Source of the DNA: Alphaproteobacteria bacterium | Lineage (GTDB): Bacteria; Pseudomonadota; Alphaproteobacteria; Micavibrionales; Micavibrionaceae | DNA: 64,000 nucleotides | Direction: 5' to 3' | Assembly (NCBI GenBank): GCA_016699735.1 | Contig: CP065008.1 | Span: 1,860,001 to 1,924,000 of the forward strand | Shown here: piece by piece, positions 34,737-42,619 of the stretch | How positions within the stretch are numbered: position 1 is the stretch's first letter | Layout: every line of letters starts with the position of its first letter | Notes under the pieces: generated by a model | What the model was told of the DNA's origin: nothing | What the model saw: the letters and a program-made list of their open reading frames with translations, nothing else | The model's database searches: none | Program-made: the position numbers and the translations under genes

Positions 34737-35360
34737 TCAAGGCGGTCTATTCTGCCAAAGAATGAAATCTACTTTCTTCATGTCGCTGATGCGGTCGGAG
34801 CCTACAACCCGCTCGTTGAATAGCCCTATCCAGCGGTGAGCAGTATCCGTCGTTAGAAACGACTCCAAATCATGCCTCATCGAGGCATAGAGGGTCACAG
34901 CGCCTTTATGCTTGTCATCGCTCTTGCGACCGGGCCACTTGAGACCGAGACTCTTTAGGACATAGCGGTCCCACACAGGCCGGTCGGGGTTCAATGTCGC
35001 AACAAGTTTGCTGGCAAACGACGCCTCGCACCTGTTGCTGCCGAGACGAAGGCGCAGCTCTTCCAGGATTTCTGCAAATTCTGGTCTTTGTGACCGACAC
35101 TCTTGCATCAATCCAAAATACGCCTGATACCACGCCTCTGCTTTTTGCCTAACTCGATAAAAACCCTTGTACGCGACTTGAAACTTCATGTCGCTTGATA
35201 CGTCTACAGCCTCGTACCGCTTCATCAGGGACAGATACTTGCATATGCCCGTTTCAGCATTCTCTATTGCTTGAATTGCCTGCGATTCCGATATCCTCTC
35301 AGCCCATGGATATGCTGGTTTCTGGACCAGTTTAGGCGGAAAGGCATTGGCGATCATCAT
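34737..35360 (-). CDS. Hypothetical cargo protein
   Basis: 207 residues, soluble, helical, moderately basic. It includes ASKLVATLNPDRPVWDRYVL, reminiscent of helical substrate-binding regions, but I cannot place it in a family. It interrupts the backbone between ardC and the DUF2958 gene, is lower in GC than both, and has AGGA before its ATG, all consistent with a recently inserted single-gene cargo. Its position among antirestriction and defence genes makes a phage-defence role worth testing, but nothing in the sequence shows it. Confidence 0.65.
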   Translation of the reverse strand: MMIANAFPPKLVQKPAYPWAERISESQAIQAIENAETGICKYLSLMKRYEAVDVSSDMKFQVAYKGFYRVRQKAEAWYQAYFGLMQECRSQRPEFAEILEELRLRLGSNRCEASFASKLVATLNPDRPVWDRYVLKSLGLKWPGRKSDDKHKGAVTLYASMRHDLESFLTTDTAHRWIGLFNERVVGSDRISDMKKVDFILWQNRPP

Positions 35361-35460
35361 GCTCTATTCCTAGTGAGCTGAACGCCACAATGCAAGGGTG
35401 TCTGTAAGAAGACGCGAAAACCCTCCGCCTGTAGCCGGGCGGAGGGCATCGAGGTGGGCA

Positions 35461-35820
35461 TCACGCCTTGATGTGCTGCGCAAGCCGCGCTTCCTCTGCG
35501 TAGACCGAAAGCGGCTTGTCGCCCGTGAAGTGGAGTTCGCGTTCGACGGGCAGGCCGAGTCGCCCGCGCACCGAAGCGAGTTCCGAGAGCCGGACGCTGC
35601 CGAGTTCCGGGCAGCCGAATCCCAGATCGCACAGGCCGAAGGCGATGTCGTTCTCCTCGGGATCGAGTTCGGAGAGCAGCCAGGTGCAGGCGGCATCGGG
35701 TGTGAAGAACTTGACCACCGGCGGATGGTCGATGGGCTCCAGCCCGTCCGCCAGACGCTGCGCGTTGACCTGGCCGTTCTTCAGAAGTTTTGCGTGCTGA
35801 TTTTTGGTGAGAAGTTTCAT
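35461..35820 (-). CDS. DUF2958 domain protein
   Basis: 119 residues from the ATG at 35820 with AAAGGAG upstream. Features of the family are the MKLLTKNQHAKLLKNGQ start and the DPEENDIAFGLCDLGFGCPELG segment. DUF2958 proteins are widespread on conjugative plasmids and mobile elements of Alphaproteobacteria beside ardC and parB-like genes; their biochemical role is not known to me. It carries the same leader as ardC at the same distance, suggesting co-regulation on entry into a new host. Confidence 0.88.
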   Translation of the reverse strand: MKLLTKNQHAKLLKNGQVNAQRLADGLEPIDHPPVVKFFTPDAACTWLLSELDPEENDIAFGLCDLGFGCPELGSVRLSELASVRGRLGLPVERELHFTGDKPLSVYAEEARLAQHIKA

Positions 35821-35912
35821 GGAGAAGTCTCCTTTAAGGGTTTCGGGTTTGACGCGAACCCCAAGAGCCGCGGGGACAAGGCGGCAGCGCACGACCGACA
35901 TTCATGGAGGGC

Positions 35913-35963
35913 GGGAACGGGCTACACGGGAACGTACGTGAAGGAGCGGGCCGCCCGTTGCGC
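35913..35963 (-). promoter_or_regulatory. Shared leader element, copy B (before the DUF2958 gene)
   Basis: 51 bp matching 34196-34247 with three substitutions and one indel. The terminal stem AACGGGC (35916-35922) and GCCCGTT (35953-35959) is kept. The surrounding 35821-36141 has no gene. Confidence 0.7.
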
Positions 35964-36141
35964 TGTCCGCCGCGCGCGGCTAGACCGGGGCGCGAAAAAC
36001 AAAACCGCACCCGATGAAGGGACAGCAATCACGCTCTGCCCGCAGCCAAAGACCGGAGCGCACGAACGGAAAGGGAGAAAACGCGCACAGCGTCCGGCGG
36101 GAGAGAGCCGCCGGACGTTGCTGGTGGTGAGTTAAGGCTCT

Positions 36142-37962
36142 TTACGCCGCTTCGCGTCGCCCTTCATCTTCGAGCGGATCATCCTCAGTCCCCTCGCCTT
36201 CGTCGGCGTCCTCGTCGGCCTCGTCAACCGCTTGGGCTTCGGCCTCAAGGGCGTCCGCGTCCGGCTCCTCCGCTTCCGAGTGCGTATCGGGTCCGGTGGC
36301 AGGGAACAGGAACGCCTCGGGCAGCCAGTCCAGCGCCTTGCGCTGCGCTAGTGTGGGCGAAGAGGCGCTCCGGGCCTGAGCGTCATGGAAGAGAATGCCT
36401 TCAACCAACTCGGATTTCTTGTAGGTGGCCAGAGCCCCTCTGCCCTCCGCCATACCGTTGTGTTTGGCAATCTCCAGAAGCTGTTCACGGGTCCGCCGCG
36501 AAAGAAAGGCGCGGTCGGGAATCCAGTGATGGCGCAGATCGGCCTTGAGGTCTTGGGCCACGCGGTTAAAGAGCGTGTCGGCACTATCCAGCCTGTCGCA
36601 GTATTTTTGACCGAAGGTGAGCGCCACGATCAGCGTGTGGAGTTCATCGAGGTCGTGATCGCTCAGCGCCTTGATCGCGGTATAGAGCGCCACCGGATCG
36701 AAGGGGGTGCGGGAGGCAAGCACCGCCCAACCGCATTCCCCCTCCTCCACGGGCAAGCGAAGGCGCTGCGCCATCATCCGCGCCTGACAATCCAGAACCG
36801 TGAAGGGTTTCTGGCGCTCGGAGTGTTTGGCGGCTTCACGGTACGCCTCGTGCGGATTGAAGGCATCGAGCAGCAGCACGGCCAACACTTCCTTGGCGGT
36901 GCGTGGTGAGGCCAGAAGCAATTCACCCACAGCGGCGGTTTTGCAATGGCCGATGATCCGGCGCACGGGCGCTGTATAGAACGGCTTGGCCTTGGGCGGC
37001 GCAAGAGGGTTTTCGGCCAAGGTGTCTGCCGTCCCCTGATCGAGGTCCGGCTTGAGCAAGCCTTCGCGCAGTTCGACGATCCCTCGCGGAGTGATGTTGA
37101 TCAGAACGCCGCCCGTTTCGCCTTCGGGCGCGTCCTCAAATTGCCAGTCGGTGATATTCCAGTCCTCCGTCACCTCGACCCAAGCGGCGGTCTTGGCGTA
37201 ATGCGCGGCCAGTTCATCCACGGCCTCCTTCTGCAAGGCCATGAACTGCTCGGCATCATCGAAATAGCTGGTCTCGCCTTCAGCAAAGAGATCGGTAGTG
37301 ATGCCTCCGGTATACCGCTCCAAGGGAAAGACCGCATCGGCCACGCAGGGGCGTCTGCCGATCATGTTGCGGCGGATCAGGTCGGGGCTGATGAAAGAAC
37401 CGCGCTTCATCTCTTCAACGATCCGGCGCTGCGCGTCCCGATCACCCAAACTCAGCGCCTCGGCTTGCGCGAGGGAGACCTTCCCTGCTTCCAGCGCGGC
37501 TTTGGCCTCCTTGCACATTGCATTGAGCGCCAGCCGCCGCCGGATGGTGGTCAGGGATAATCCGGTCTGCGCCGCCAATTCCTCAAGGCTCTCTCCGTCC
37601 TTCAACAGTTTGGTCAGGGCCGCCGTTTGCTCCAGAGGCGTGAGGTCGGCGCGTTGCAGGTTTTCGACGGTGGCCAGTCGGACACGGTCGTCCTTGGTGG
37701 TGGCCTTGCGGATTTCGACCGGAACGGTGAAACCTTCGGGTAACTGCCCGCGTTCTTCGAGCAGCTTCAAGGCGCGGTAACGGCGCTCACCGCTGATGAC
37801 CGCAAAAGTCTTACCCTTGGCCGGAGCGACGACAAGGTTCTGCAAGAGCCCATCGGCTCGGATGCTGGCGGCCAGTCCTTCGAGGGCTGAGACCTCGAAC
37901 AGCTTGCGCGGGTTGGCTTTGGAGGGCGTGAGTTGAGAGAGGGATATGGATTGAAGGGTCAT
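36142..37962 (-). CDS. ParB/RepB/Spo0J-like nuclease or partition protein
   Basis: 606 residues from the ATG at 37962 with GGAAAGGA upstream. The ParB N-terminal domain begins ISLSQLTPSKANPRK, with the GERRYRA nucleotide-binding motif, then ENLQRADLTPLEQ and a helix-turn-helix (SLEELAAQTGLSLTTIRRRL). A long C-terminal region ends in a strongly acidic tail (Glu/Asp-rich, last ~50 residues). This is longer than partition ParB and matches element-borne ParB-domain proteins that bind DNA or regulate transfer. No ParA partner is adjacent. A 9-bp perfect hairpin lies 79 bp upstream. Confidence 0.85.
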   Translation of the reverse strand: MTLQSISLSQLTPSKANPRKLFEVSALEGLAASIRADGLLQNLVVAPAKGKTFAVISGERRYRALKLLEERGQLPEGFTVPVEIRKATTKDDRVRLATVENLQRADLTPLEQTAALTKLLKDGESLEELAAQTGLSLTTIRRRLALNAMCKEAKAALEAGKVSLAQAEALSLGDRDAQRRIVEEMKRGSFISPDLIRRNMIGRRPCVADAVFPLERYTGGITTDLFAEGETSYFDDAEQFMALQKEAVDELAAHYAKTAAWVEVTEDWNITDWQFEDAPEGETGGVLINITPRGIVELREGLLKPDLDQGTADTLAENPLAPPKAKPFYTAPVRRIIGHCKTAAVGELLLASPRTAKEVLAVLLLDAFNPHEAYREAAKHSERQKPFTVLDCQARMMAQRLRLPVEEGECGWAVLASRTPFDPVALYTAIKALSDHDLDELHTLIVALTFGQKYCDRLDSADTLFNRVAQDLKADLRHHWIPDRAFLSRRTREQLLEIAKHNGMAEGRGALATYKKSELVEGILFHDAQARSASSPTLAQRKALDWLPEAFLFPATGPDTHSEAEEPDADALEAEAQAVDEADEDADEGEGTEDDPLEDEGRREAA

Positions 37963-38040
37963 GACAAAGTCCTTTCCGTCATGGGTGTTAGAAGCGCGGC
38001 CCGCGACTCTCGCGGCCCTTGCCCCTTCCCGAATGGAATG

Positions 38041-38062
38041 AGGGGTTGCGCCTGCAACCCCT
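38041..38062 (-). promoter_or_regulatory. Hairpin upstream of the parB-like gene
   Basis: AGGGGTTGC and GCAACCCCT are perfect inverted repeats around GCCT. The element is not the same sequence as the leaders of ardC and DUF2958. The rest of 37963-38267 has no gene. Confidence 0.5.
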
Positions 38063-38267
38063 GCCCTTCGGCGAGAACAGGGTGTGCAAGCGGAACAAAA
38101 AATCGACGGCGGGCGCACGGAGCGCCAGCGCAGGAGCCTCGGGAACCGTCTATTTTTGCGTGAAGCGCGCCGAGGGAGGGACTCCCTAAGGAGGTATGGC
38201 GGTCAGCGTCGAAAGACCGTGTCCCCCTACAAAAGGTCTGGCAGGAACACGCGATGGGACGGACTTT

Positions 38268-38765
38268 CTAGCGCTCGTACCGTTCCCGGACTTCCGGGCA
38301 AAGTGAACTGGAACGCTTTAGAACCAGAAGAGCAGACGACACGAGCCGTTCATTTCTCCCTAGCTCCTGCTCGCCGTTTGGATAATGCTTCCCGCCATGA
38401 AAAAGATTGTTTCTCACCGTGCGAACCATGAGCAATGTCTGTTGCGCTCGCTTCTGGCTTTGGTCGATAACTTGGTCCTTAAACATTAGCGCACCGTCCT
38501 GAAGCACTTGCTTGCGCGGCGGATGGTCAAGCAGATAAGTCGCCGCTTCCCAGAACGAGTGGTCCGCCTTCGGGATAGCGCAAAACGCATTCTCGATATC
38601 GTTGGCAAAACGATCCCATAACGCATCAGCTCGATTCTCATCCCCGGCGACATAGCACGGCGTCGCCTTAAGGGCATACTCCATACGCGAGAAGACAGCT
38701 AGGAATTCGCAGGCCAATTCGCGCGGCATGTGTAAGTGACGGAATGGATCGTCGTTGCTAGCCAC
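38268..38765 (-). CDS. HEPN-domain protein, candidate RNase partner
   Basis: About 165 residues from a GTG at 38765 that overlaps the stop of the preceding PHP-ATPase gene; an ATG at 38729 is the alternative. The helical protein carries LLMVRTVRNNLFHGGKHYPN near residue 112, where Arg118-Asn-x-x-x-His123 is the classic RNxxxH active site of HEPN ribonucleases. Coupling by overlap to an ABC-type ATPase suggests that the ATPase senses and controls it, as in PrrC/RloC-type anticodon nucleases, though there the domains are fused. Target RNA unknown. No antitoxin-like nucleotidyltransferase is adjacent. Confidence 0.72.
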   Translation of the reverse strand: MASNDDPFRHLHMPRELACEFLAVFSRMEYALKATPCYVAGDENRADALWDRFANDIENAFCAIPKADHSFWEAATYLLDHPPRKQVLQDGALMFKDQVIDQSQKRAQQTLLMVRTVRNNLFHGGKHYPNGEQELGRNERLVSSALLVLKRSSSLCPEVRERYER

Positions 38766-41709
38766 GCGAACCCTCAGTGCTTGCGATGCCGGAAAGCAGT
38801 GAGTATCTAAGTTCACGCTTCCTGAACGCGTCCGTTCCGCCTTCAAGGATGCGGCATGTCTGCTCTCGAATGCCGGTGCCGTCGTGGGCCGTATTCTCCA
38901 GTGATCCAGATACATAGCTGATATGAGGAAGTCCGTCATCGCGGCGAGCACTGGTCGCAATAATGACCTGCTCTGAATCCGCGTTCACAACAAGGTTGGG
39001 GTTGTGGGTAATCAGGATGATCTGGCGGCGCTTCTTGGCGTCCCTGAAATAGCGCGTTAGTAGCTTGTAGATAGATTCGTTATCTAGATTTTCATCTGGC
39101 TGATCGACAATCAGGGGACGCGTATCGACAGTATCGAGGCCGAGATAAAGGATCAGCAGGACGATTCCCTTCGTACCCGGCGAAAGCTTTTCGAGATCGG
39201 CCCCGTTGTATTTCAGGCCATAGTTCAGCGTGATGTGCTCAACATCGTACAACCACTCGATCAATGCCTGCTGTGTCGCGTCCGCGCGTAAGTAGTCTTT
39301 GGGTTTCAGGTCTTTTTTCTTGAACTCCTCCAAAAACTTCTCGTGCGCGTCCCGGATAGTGTTGGGATCGCCGGACGACCACGCGGCAACGAGAATCTGT
39401 TGAGCGGCTTTGGACAGATCACTGAATGTGCCGTAAGGCAAGGTGCGGCGCTGGTCAAAAAGCGCACTGCCACGCTTTAGCCACGCCTCGATGTCCGCGT
39501 GCCACCGAATTGAAAACTCTAAGTCTTGCACCGATCCGGATTCAACCGCTAAGCGGGCTTTGACGGGTGCGTACAGTTCTTCGAGTGTTTTCTGCTCTTC
39601 TTGAAGGACGCGGAAATAGCCGGCATAGGCGTCAAGACGCTCCTTATAGGCTGCCTCCATGCGCGCCTTCTCCGGCCCTTCGATCTGCGTCACTTCTTCC
39701 TGTATGCGTTTCACCTCAACGGCGATGGCCGCGATCCGCGTTTGGATGACCTTGATCCGCTCGTGCCGGGCCTTGTCGGCGGACTCCGTTTCGGTGAGTT
39801 TCTTGATCTGGGCTTCCAGCCACCGGAGCGTCCCTTCTGTCGGCTGCTCCGCAGTGCCTTCCTTCTTCTTGATATCCGCTTCCAAAGCGGTTTTCCGCCG
39901 AGCGAGCGGAGTGTCGGTATCCTTGGCGAACGCGGGATGAAAGGTGTCCTTGTCTGCCTCCGGAACACCGGCCTCTTTCAGGAGAGTGTCGATTTCCGAT
40001 GTGAACCGCGTGATCTGTGACTTAAACGCCGACACGCGCGTTCTGATGTCTGCCAGCTTCTGGATCTGCGTCCTGGCTGCCGCAATACTTTGCTGAACGG
40101 CCGTCAACTGATTGCGCCGATCCTGTAGCTCCTTCTGGAGATTCTTCTCTGCCTCCGTCGCCGGCTTCGGCATCTGCTTGACCAGCCCGGCTTCTTCGTC
40201 CTGCAAGGTCTTGATCCGTGCCTTCTTCTCCGGAAGCTTCTTCGCGTTCTCTCGCAACGTGCATCCTTCTCGAATGAACCGCACGAGGTCTTCCCGGAGG
40301 CGCTGCGCGTCCGCACGGATGCCGTCTGTCCGGATCGCACGCAATTCCGCAAAATCGGAGGCGTTCATCGTCTCCGTAGGGTCTGTGCACGCGAAGATCA
40401 CGCCTTCGATCTCGCGAACAAGCTCGCCGCCCATGCGATCTTCCGCGCAGAGCCGTTCAACAAACTTCTGGGAGAGATAGCGGACTTTGCGCTCGTCGGA
40501 CTGCTCATCGCCAAGACGGACCTTAGTGGACGTGCCGTCGGCCCATGTTAGCGTCACTGGAACATCGTCAAGATAAGAGCCGGCACGCTGAAGAAAGCTG
40601 CCGGGTTCCTCCGTATTCCAGCTATCGGCAGCGTGCGCGACGATTTCCGCGAGCGCGGATTTGCCGGACCCTTTTTGTCCGATGATGGAAACGAGGCCAG
40701 CATTGAGCGGAATTTCCAGATCGTCGAACCAGCCGTCCGCGTTTGAAAGGGAAATGCTCTGAAGCACGCGGGCTTCGTCGTGATAAAGCGGTGCGCTCGG
40801 GCCGACATAGACGCGGTCGGCAGGTTCATAGATGATCTGCCGCAGACCCTCGAATGTAGGGTCCCCCTTGATCCAGCAGAACTTGTCATCCTTCGGTTTG
40901 CACAGATCGGCGATCGCGTGCGCATCGGAGCCGTGAACACAGGGTTTCAAGGCGCCGAACTCCGCCTTGAAAGCATCCTCGCTCATGTCTTGATGTCGGC
41001 CCAGACACCAGGCAATCGTGCTCGCCTGTCCGCAGAACATCCCGTGGGCGCTTTGCAGAAGGTTCTTCCGGACTAGATAGTCCTGTCCGGACCACGAGAT
41101 TTGATCCCAGTTTTCAGCAGCCAAAAACAGAAGGTACTTGCCCTCGAAGCACTTCTTCTGGAGAACCTTACGGACTTCGTTCAGATCGAAGGTGACGACC
41201 TTGCATCCCGCGACAAAATCCGAGTCCTGAGCAAAACTCGACTGATGCTGTTTTACTAGCCGGCCCGCCTCCTCGATGGCCTGCCGTGTGACATTTCGAA
41301 CGCCGCGATCATCTTCCGGATGACCCTCGATCTGGAAGTGAAGAGCTTGGATAAATTGCTGTTCGATAACGTCCGGCTCTAGGTCATCGCTGAAAACGAT
41401 GTGAAAGTTAAGACGGCGGAGCTGTGTGCCGTCGCTTCGCTTGGGAACGAACGTACCCAGGCGCAACTCGATATTCGGAAGAACGGCATCAAAGTTAGAG
41501 AAGTCGCCAGACTTGTGCAGCTCACGGATTTTCTTGTATCCGTCAATGAAGAAGTAGTCGGTGACGCCGAGGACAGAAACGTCCTTGATCGTGCGCATGG
41601 CGGCCAGATACTCGTCCCAGCTCCCAAACTGATGCTCGAACGAAGCTGGCGTGTGGACGTGCAGATCCCAGCGCCTCCATTCCGACCCTCTCGGCCAATT
41701 TGATGTCAT
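38758..41709 (-). CDS. PHP-domain SMC/ABC-like ATPase (TrlF type)
   Basis: 983 residues. The N-terminal PHP phosphoesterase has DLHVHT (His17, His19), GVTDYF and HGSDAH (His259, Asp262, His264). A split ABC ATPase follows: Walker A GQKGSGKS (344-351), a long coiled coil (about 440-760) and the C-terminal half with signature LSPGTKG (842-848), Walker B LIVDQPDENLD (from 866) and switch His in ILITHNPNL. This is the layout of Rad50/SMC-like sensors fused to a metal phosphoesterase, seen repeatedly in phage-defence islands. It is followed by a HEPN gene with overlapping stop and start, and preceded by a restriction module. Confidence 0.9.
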   Translation of the reverse strand: MTSNWPRGSEWRRWDLHVHTPASFEHQFGSWDEYLAAMRTIKDVSVLGVTDYFFIDGYKKIRELHKSGDFSNFDAVLPNIELRLGTFVPKRSDGTQLRRLNFHIVFSDDLEPDVIEQQFIQALHFQIEGHPEDDRGVRNVTRQAIEEAGRLVKQHQSSFAQDSDFVAGCKVVTFDLNEVRKVLQKKCFEGKYLLFLAAENWDQISWSGQDYLVRKNLLQSAHGMFCGQASTIAWCLGRHQDMSEDAFKAEFGALKPCVHGSDAHAIADLCKPKDDKFCWIKGDPTFEGLRQIIYEPADRVYVGPSAPLYHDEARVLQSISLSNADGWFDDLEIPLNAGLVSIIGQKGSGKSALAEIVAHAADSWNTEEPGSFLQRAGSYLDDVPVTLTWADGTSTKVRLGDEQSDERKVRYLSQKFVERLCAEDRMGGELVREIEGVIFACTDPTETMNASDFAELRAIRTDGIRADAQRLREDLVRFIREGCTLRENAKKLPEKKARIKTLQDEEAGLVKQMPKPATEAEKNLQKELQDRRNQLTAVQQSIAAARTQIQKLADIRTRVSAFKSQITRFTSEIDTLLKEAGVPEADKDTFHPAFAKDTDTPLARRKTALEADIKKKEGTAEQPTEGTLRWLEAQIKKLTETESADKARHERIKVIQTRIAAIAVEVKRIQEEVTQIEGPEKARMEAAYKERLDAYAGYFRVLQEEQKTLEELYAPVKARLAVESGSVQDLEFSIRWHADIEAWLKRGSALFDQRRTLPYGTFSDLSKAAQQILVAAWSSGDPNTIRDAHEKFLEEFKKKDLKPKDYLRADATQQALIEWLYDVEHITLNYGLKYNGADLEKLSPGTKGIVLLILYLGLDTVDTRPLIVDQPDENLDNESIYKLLTRYFRDAKKRRQIILITHNPNLVVNADSEQVIIATSARRDDGLPHISYVSGSLENTAHDGTGIREQTCRILEGGTDAFRKRELRYSLLSGIASTEGSRG

Positions 41710-41751
41710 GGCAGTGACTTCCCGTTATCAGCGTTCTTTAACCACTGTCAT

Positions 41752-41782
41752 AGAAAACGCTCGATGGTCTGGCAAGAGCGTT
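41752..41782 (-). terminator. Weak terminator or attenuator between nuclease and PHP-ATPase genes
   Basis: On the minus strand AACGCTC pairs with GAGCGTT around 13 bases and is followed by TTTC. It lies in the 107-bp gap after the restriction nuclease, so read-through into the PHP-ATPase gene may be partial. Confidence 0.4.
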
Positions 41783-41816
41783 CTTGCACCCATCGCGTGA
41801 GCGAGCGGATGTTTGG

Positions 41817-42617
41817 CTACTCGTCTTCATCGTCGGCCGCTTCCGCCGCATTCAACTCCGCCAGCACGCGCCTGCGAGGGCGCAAACTGACCGCATCCGC
41901 CGGATCGCCCGCGACGCGGTAGGCTTTGAAGACATGCTCGCGGCCTGCGCTCGGATTGGCGACGTTGGTTGTGGCGATTTCGTTGGTTCGCAGATCGAAG
42001 CTGTAAGCGACCACGACCTGCTCGACCTCGCGCCGCGTGAGCGTGCCGACTTCAACAAGGTCGGCATCGACGGCGTGACCTTCAGGAACGATGAGCGTGC
42101 GTCGGTGCGCGGTGCCGTCCGCCAGCGCAAAGGGCGTGGGCGCGACATACATTTTGCGGTCGCGCACGAGAATGTCGCCGTAACTGCCGAATCCCCGGAA
42201 GCTCTTGTTCTTGTGAATGTAGGTGTTGTCGGCGTTAAGGAAACTGCCGTGACACAAGACGAGATCAAGGACGGGGTATCGGTTGCCGTCCGGATTCACC
42301 GGATAACGCCCGAACACGTAGTAGACCTGCCGCCCGTTATGCTCGCCGCAGGGAACCTGCGAATTACAGTCGTAATCGGCTTCGCGTCCCGGATACGCAA
42401 GACCTTTAAGCTCGAACCCTTCTGCGAAACGCACGAGCCGGAAATCCGGGTAGGAGTTGCGGCCCGGCGAGTCGAAGTTCAGCCCGGCCGCTTCGAGCCG
42501 CCGCTTGAACCAGTTCTGGAAATGAAACTCCTTGTCGCTGCGGCCTTCGCGCTCGATCAGCTCGCCGCGCTGGATGGCCTGCACGCATTCTTTGAACAGG
42601 GTTGAGGCGTTCGACAC
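41817..42617 (-). CDS. Putative restriction endonuclease, PD-(D/E)xK
   Basis: 266 residues. The segment SYPDFRLVRFAEGFELKGL gives Pro57-Asp58, then Glu69-x-Lys71, the catalytic core of PD-(D/E)xK nucleases. A preceding FHFQNWFKRRLEAAG helix is also typical. The C terminus is acidic. It starts 2 bases after the methyltransferase stop, the usual layout of a type II restriction-modification pair. Recognition sequence unknown. Two cysteines (DCNSQVPCGEHNG) may be structural. Confidence 0.8.
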   Translation of the reverse strand: MSNASTLFKECVQAIQRGELIEREGRSDKEFHFQNWFKRRLEAAGLNFDSPGRNSYPDFRLVRFAEGFELKGLAYPGREADYDCNSQVPCGEHNGRQVYYVFGRYPVNPDGNRYPVLDLVLCHGSFLNADNTYIHKNKSFRGFGSYGDILVRDRKMYVAPTPFALADGTAHRRTLIVPEGHAVDADLVEVGTLTRREVEQVVVAYSFDLRTNEIATTNVANPSAGREHVFKAYRVAGDPADAVSLRPRRRVLAELNAAEAADDEDE

Positions 42618-42619
42618 GA

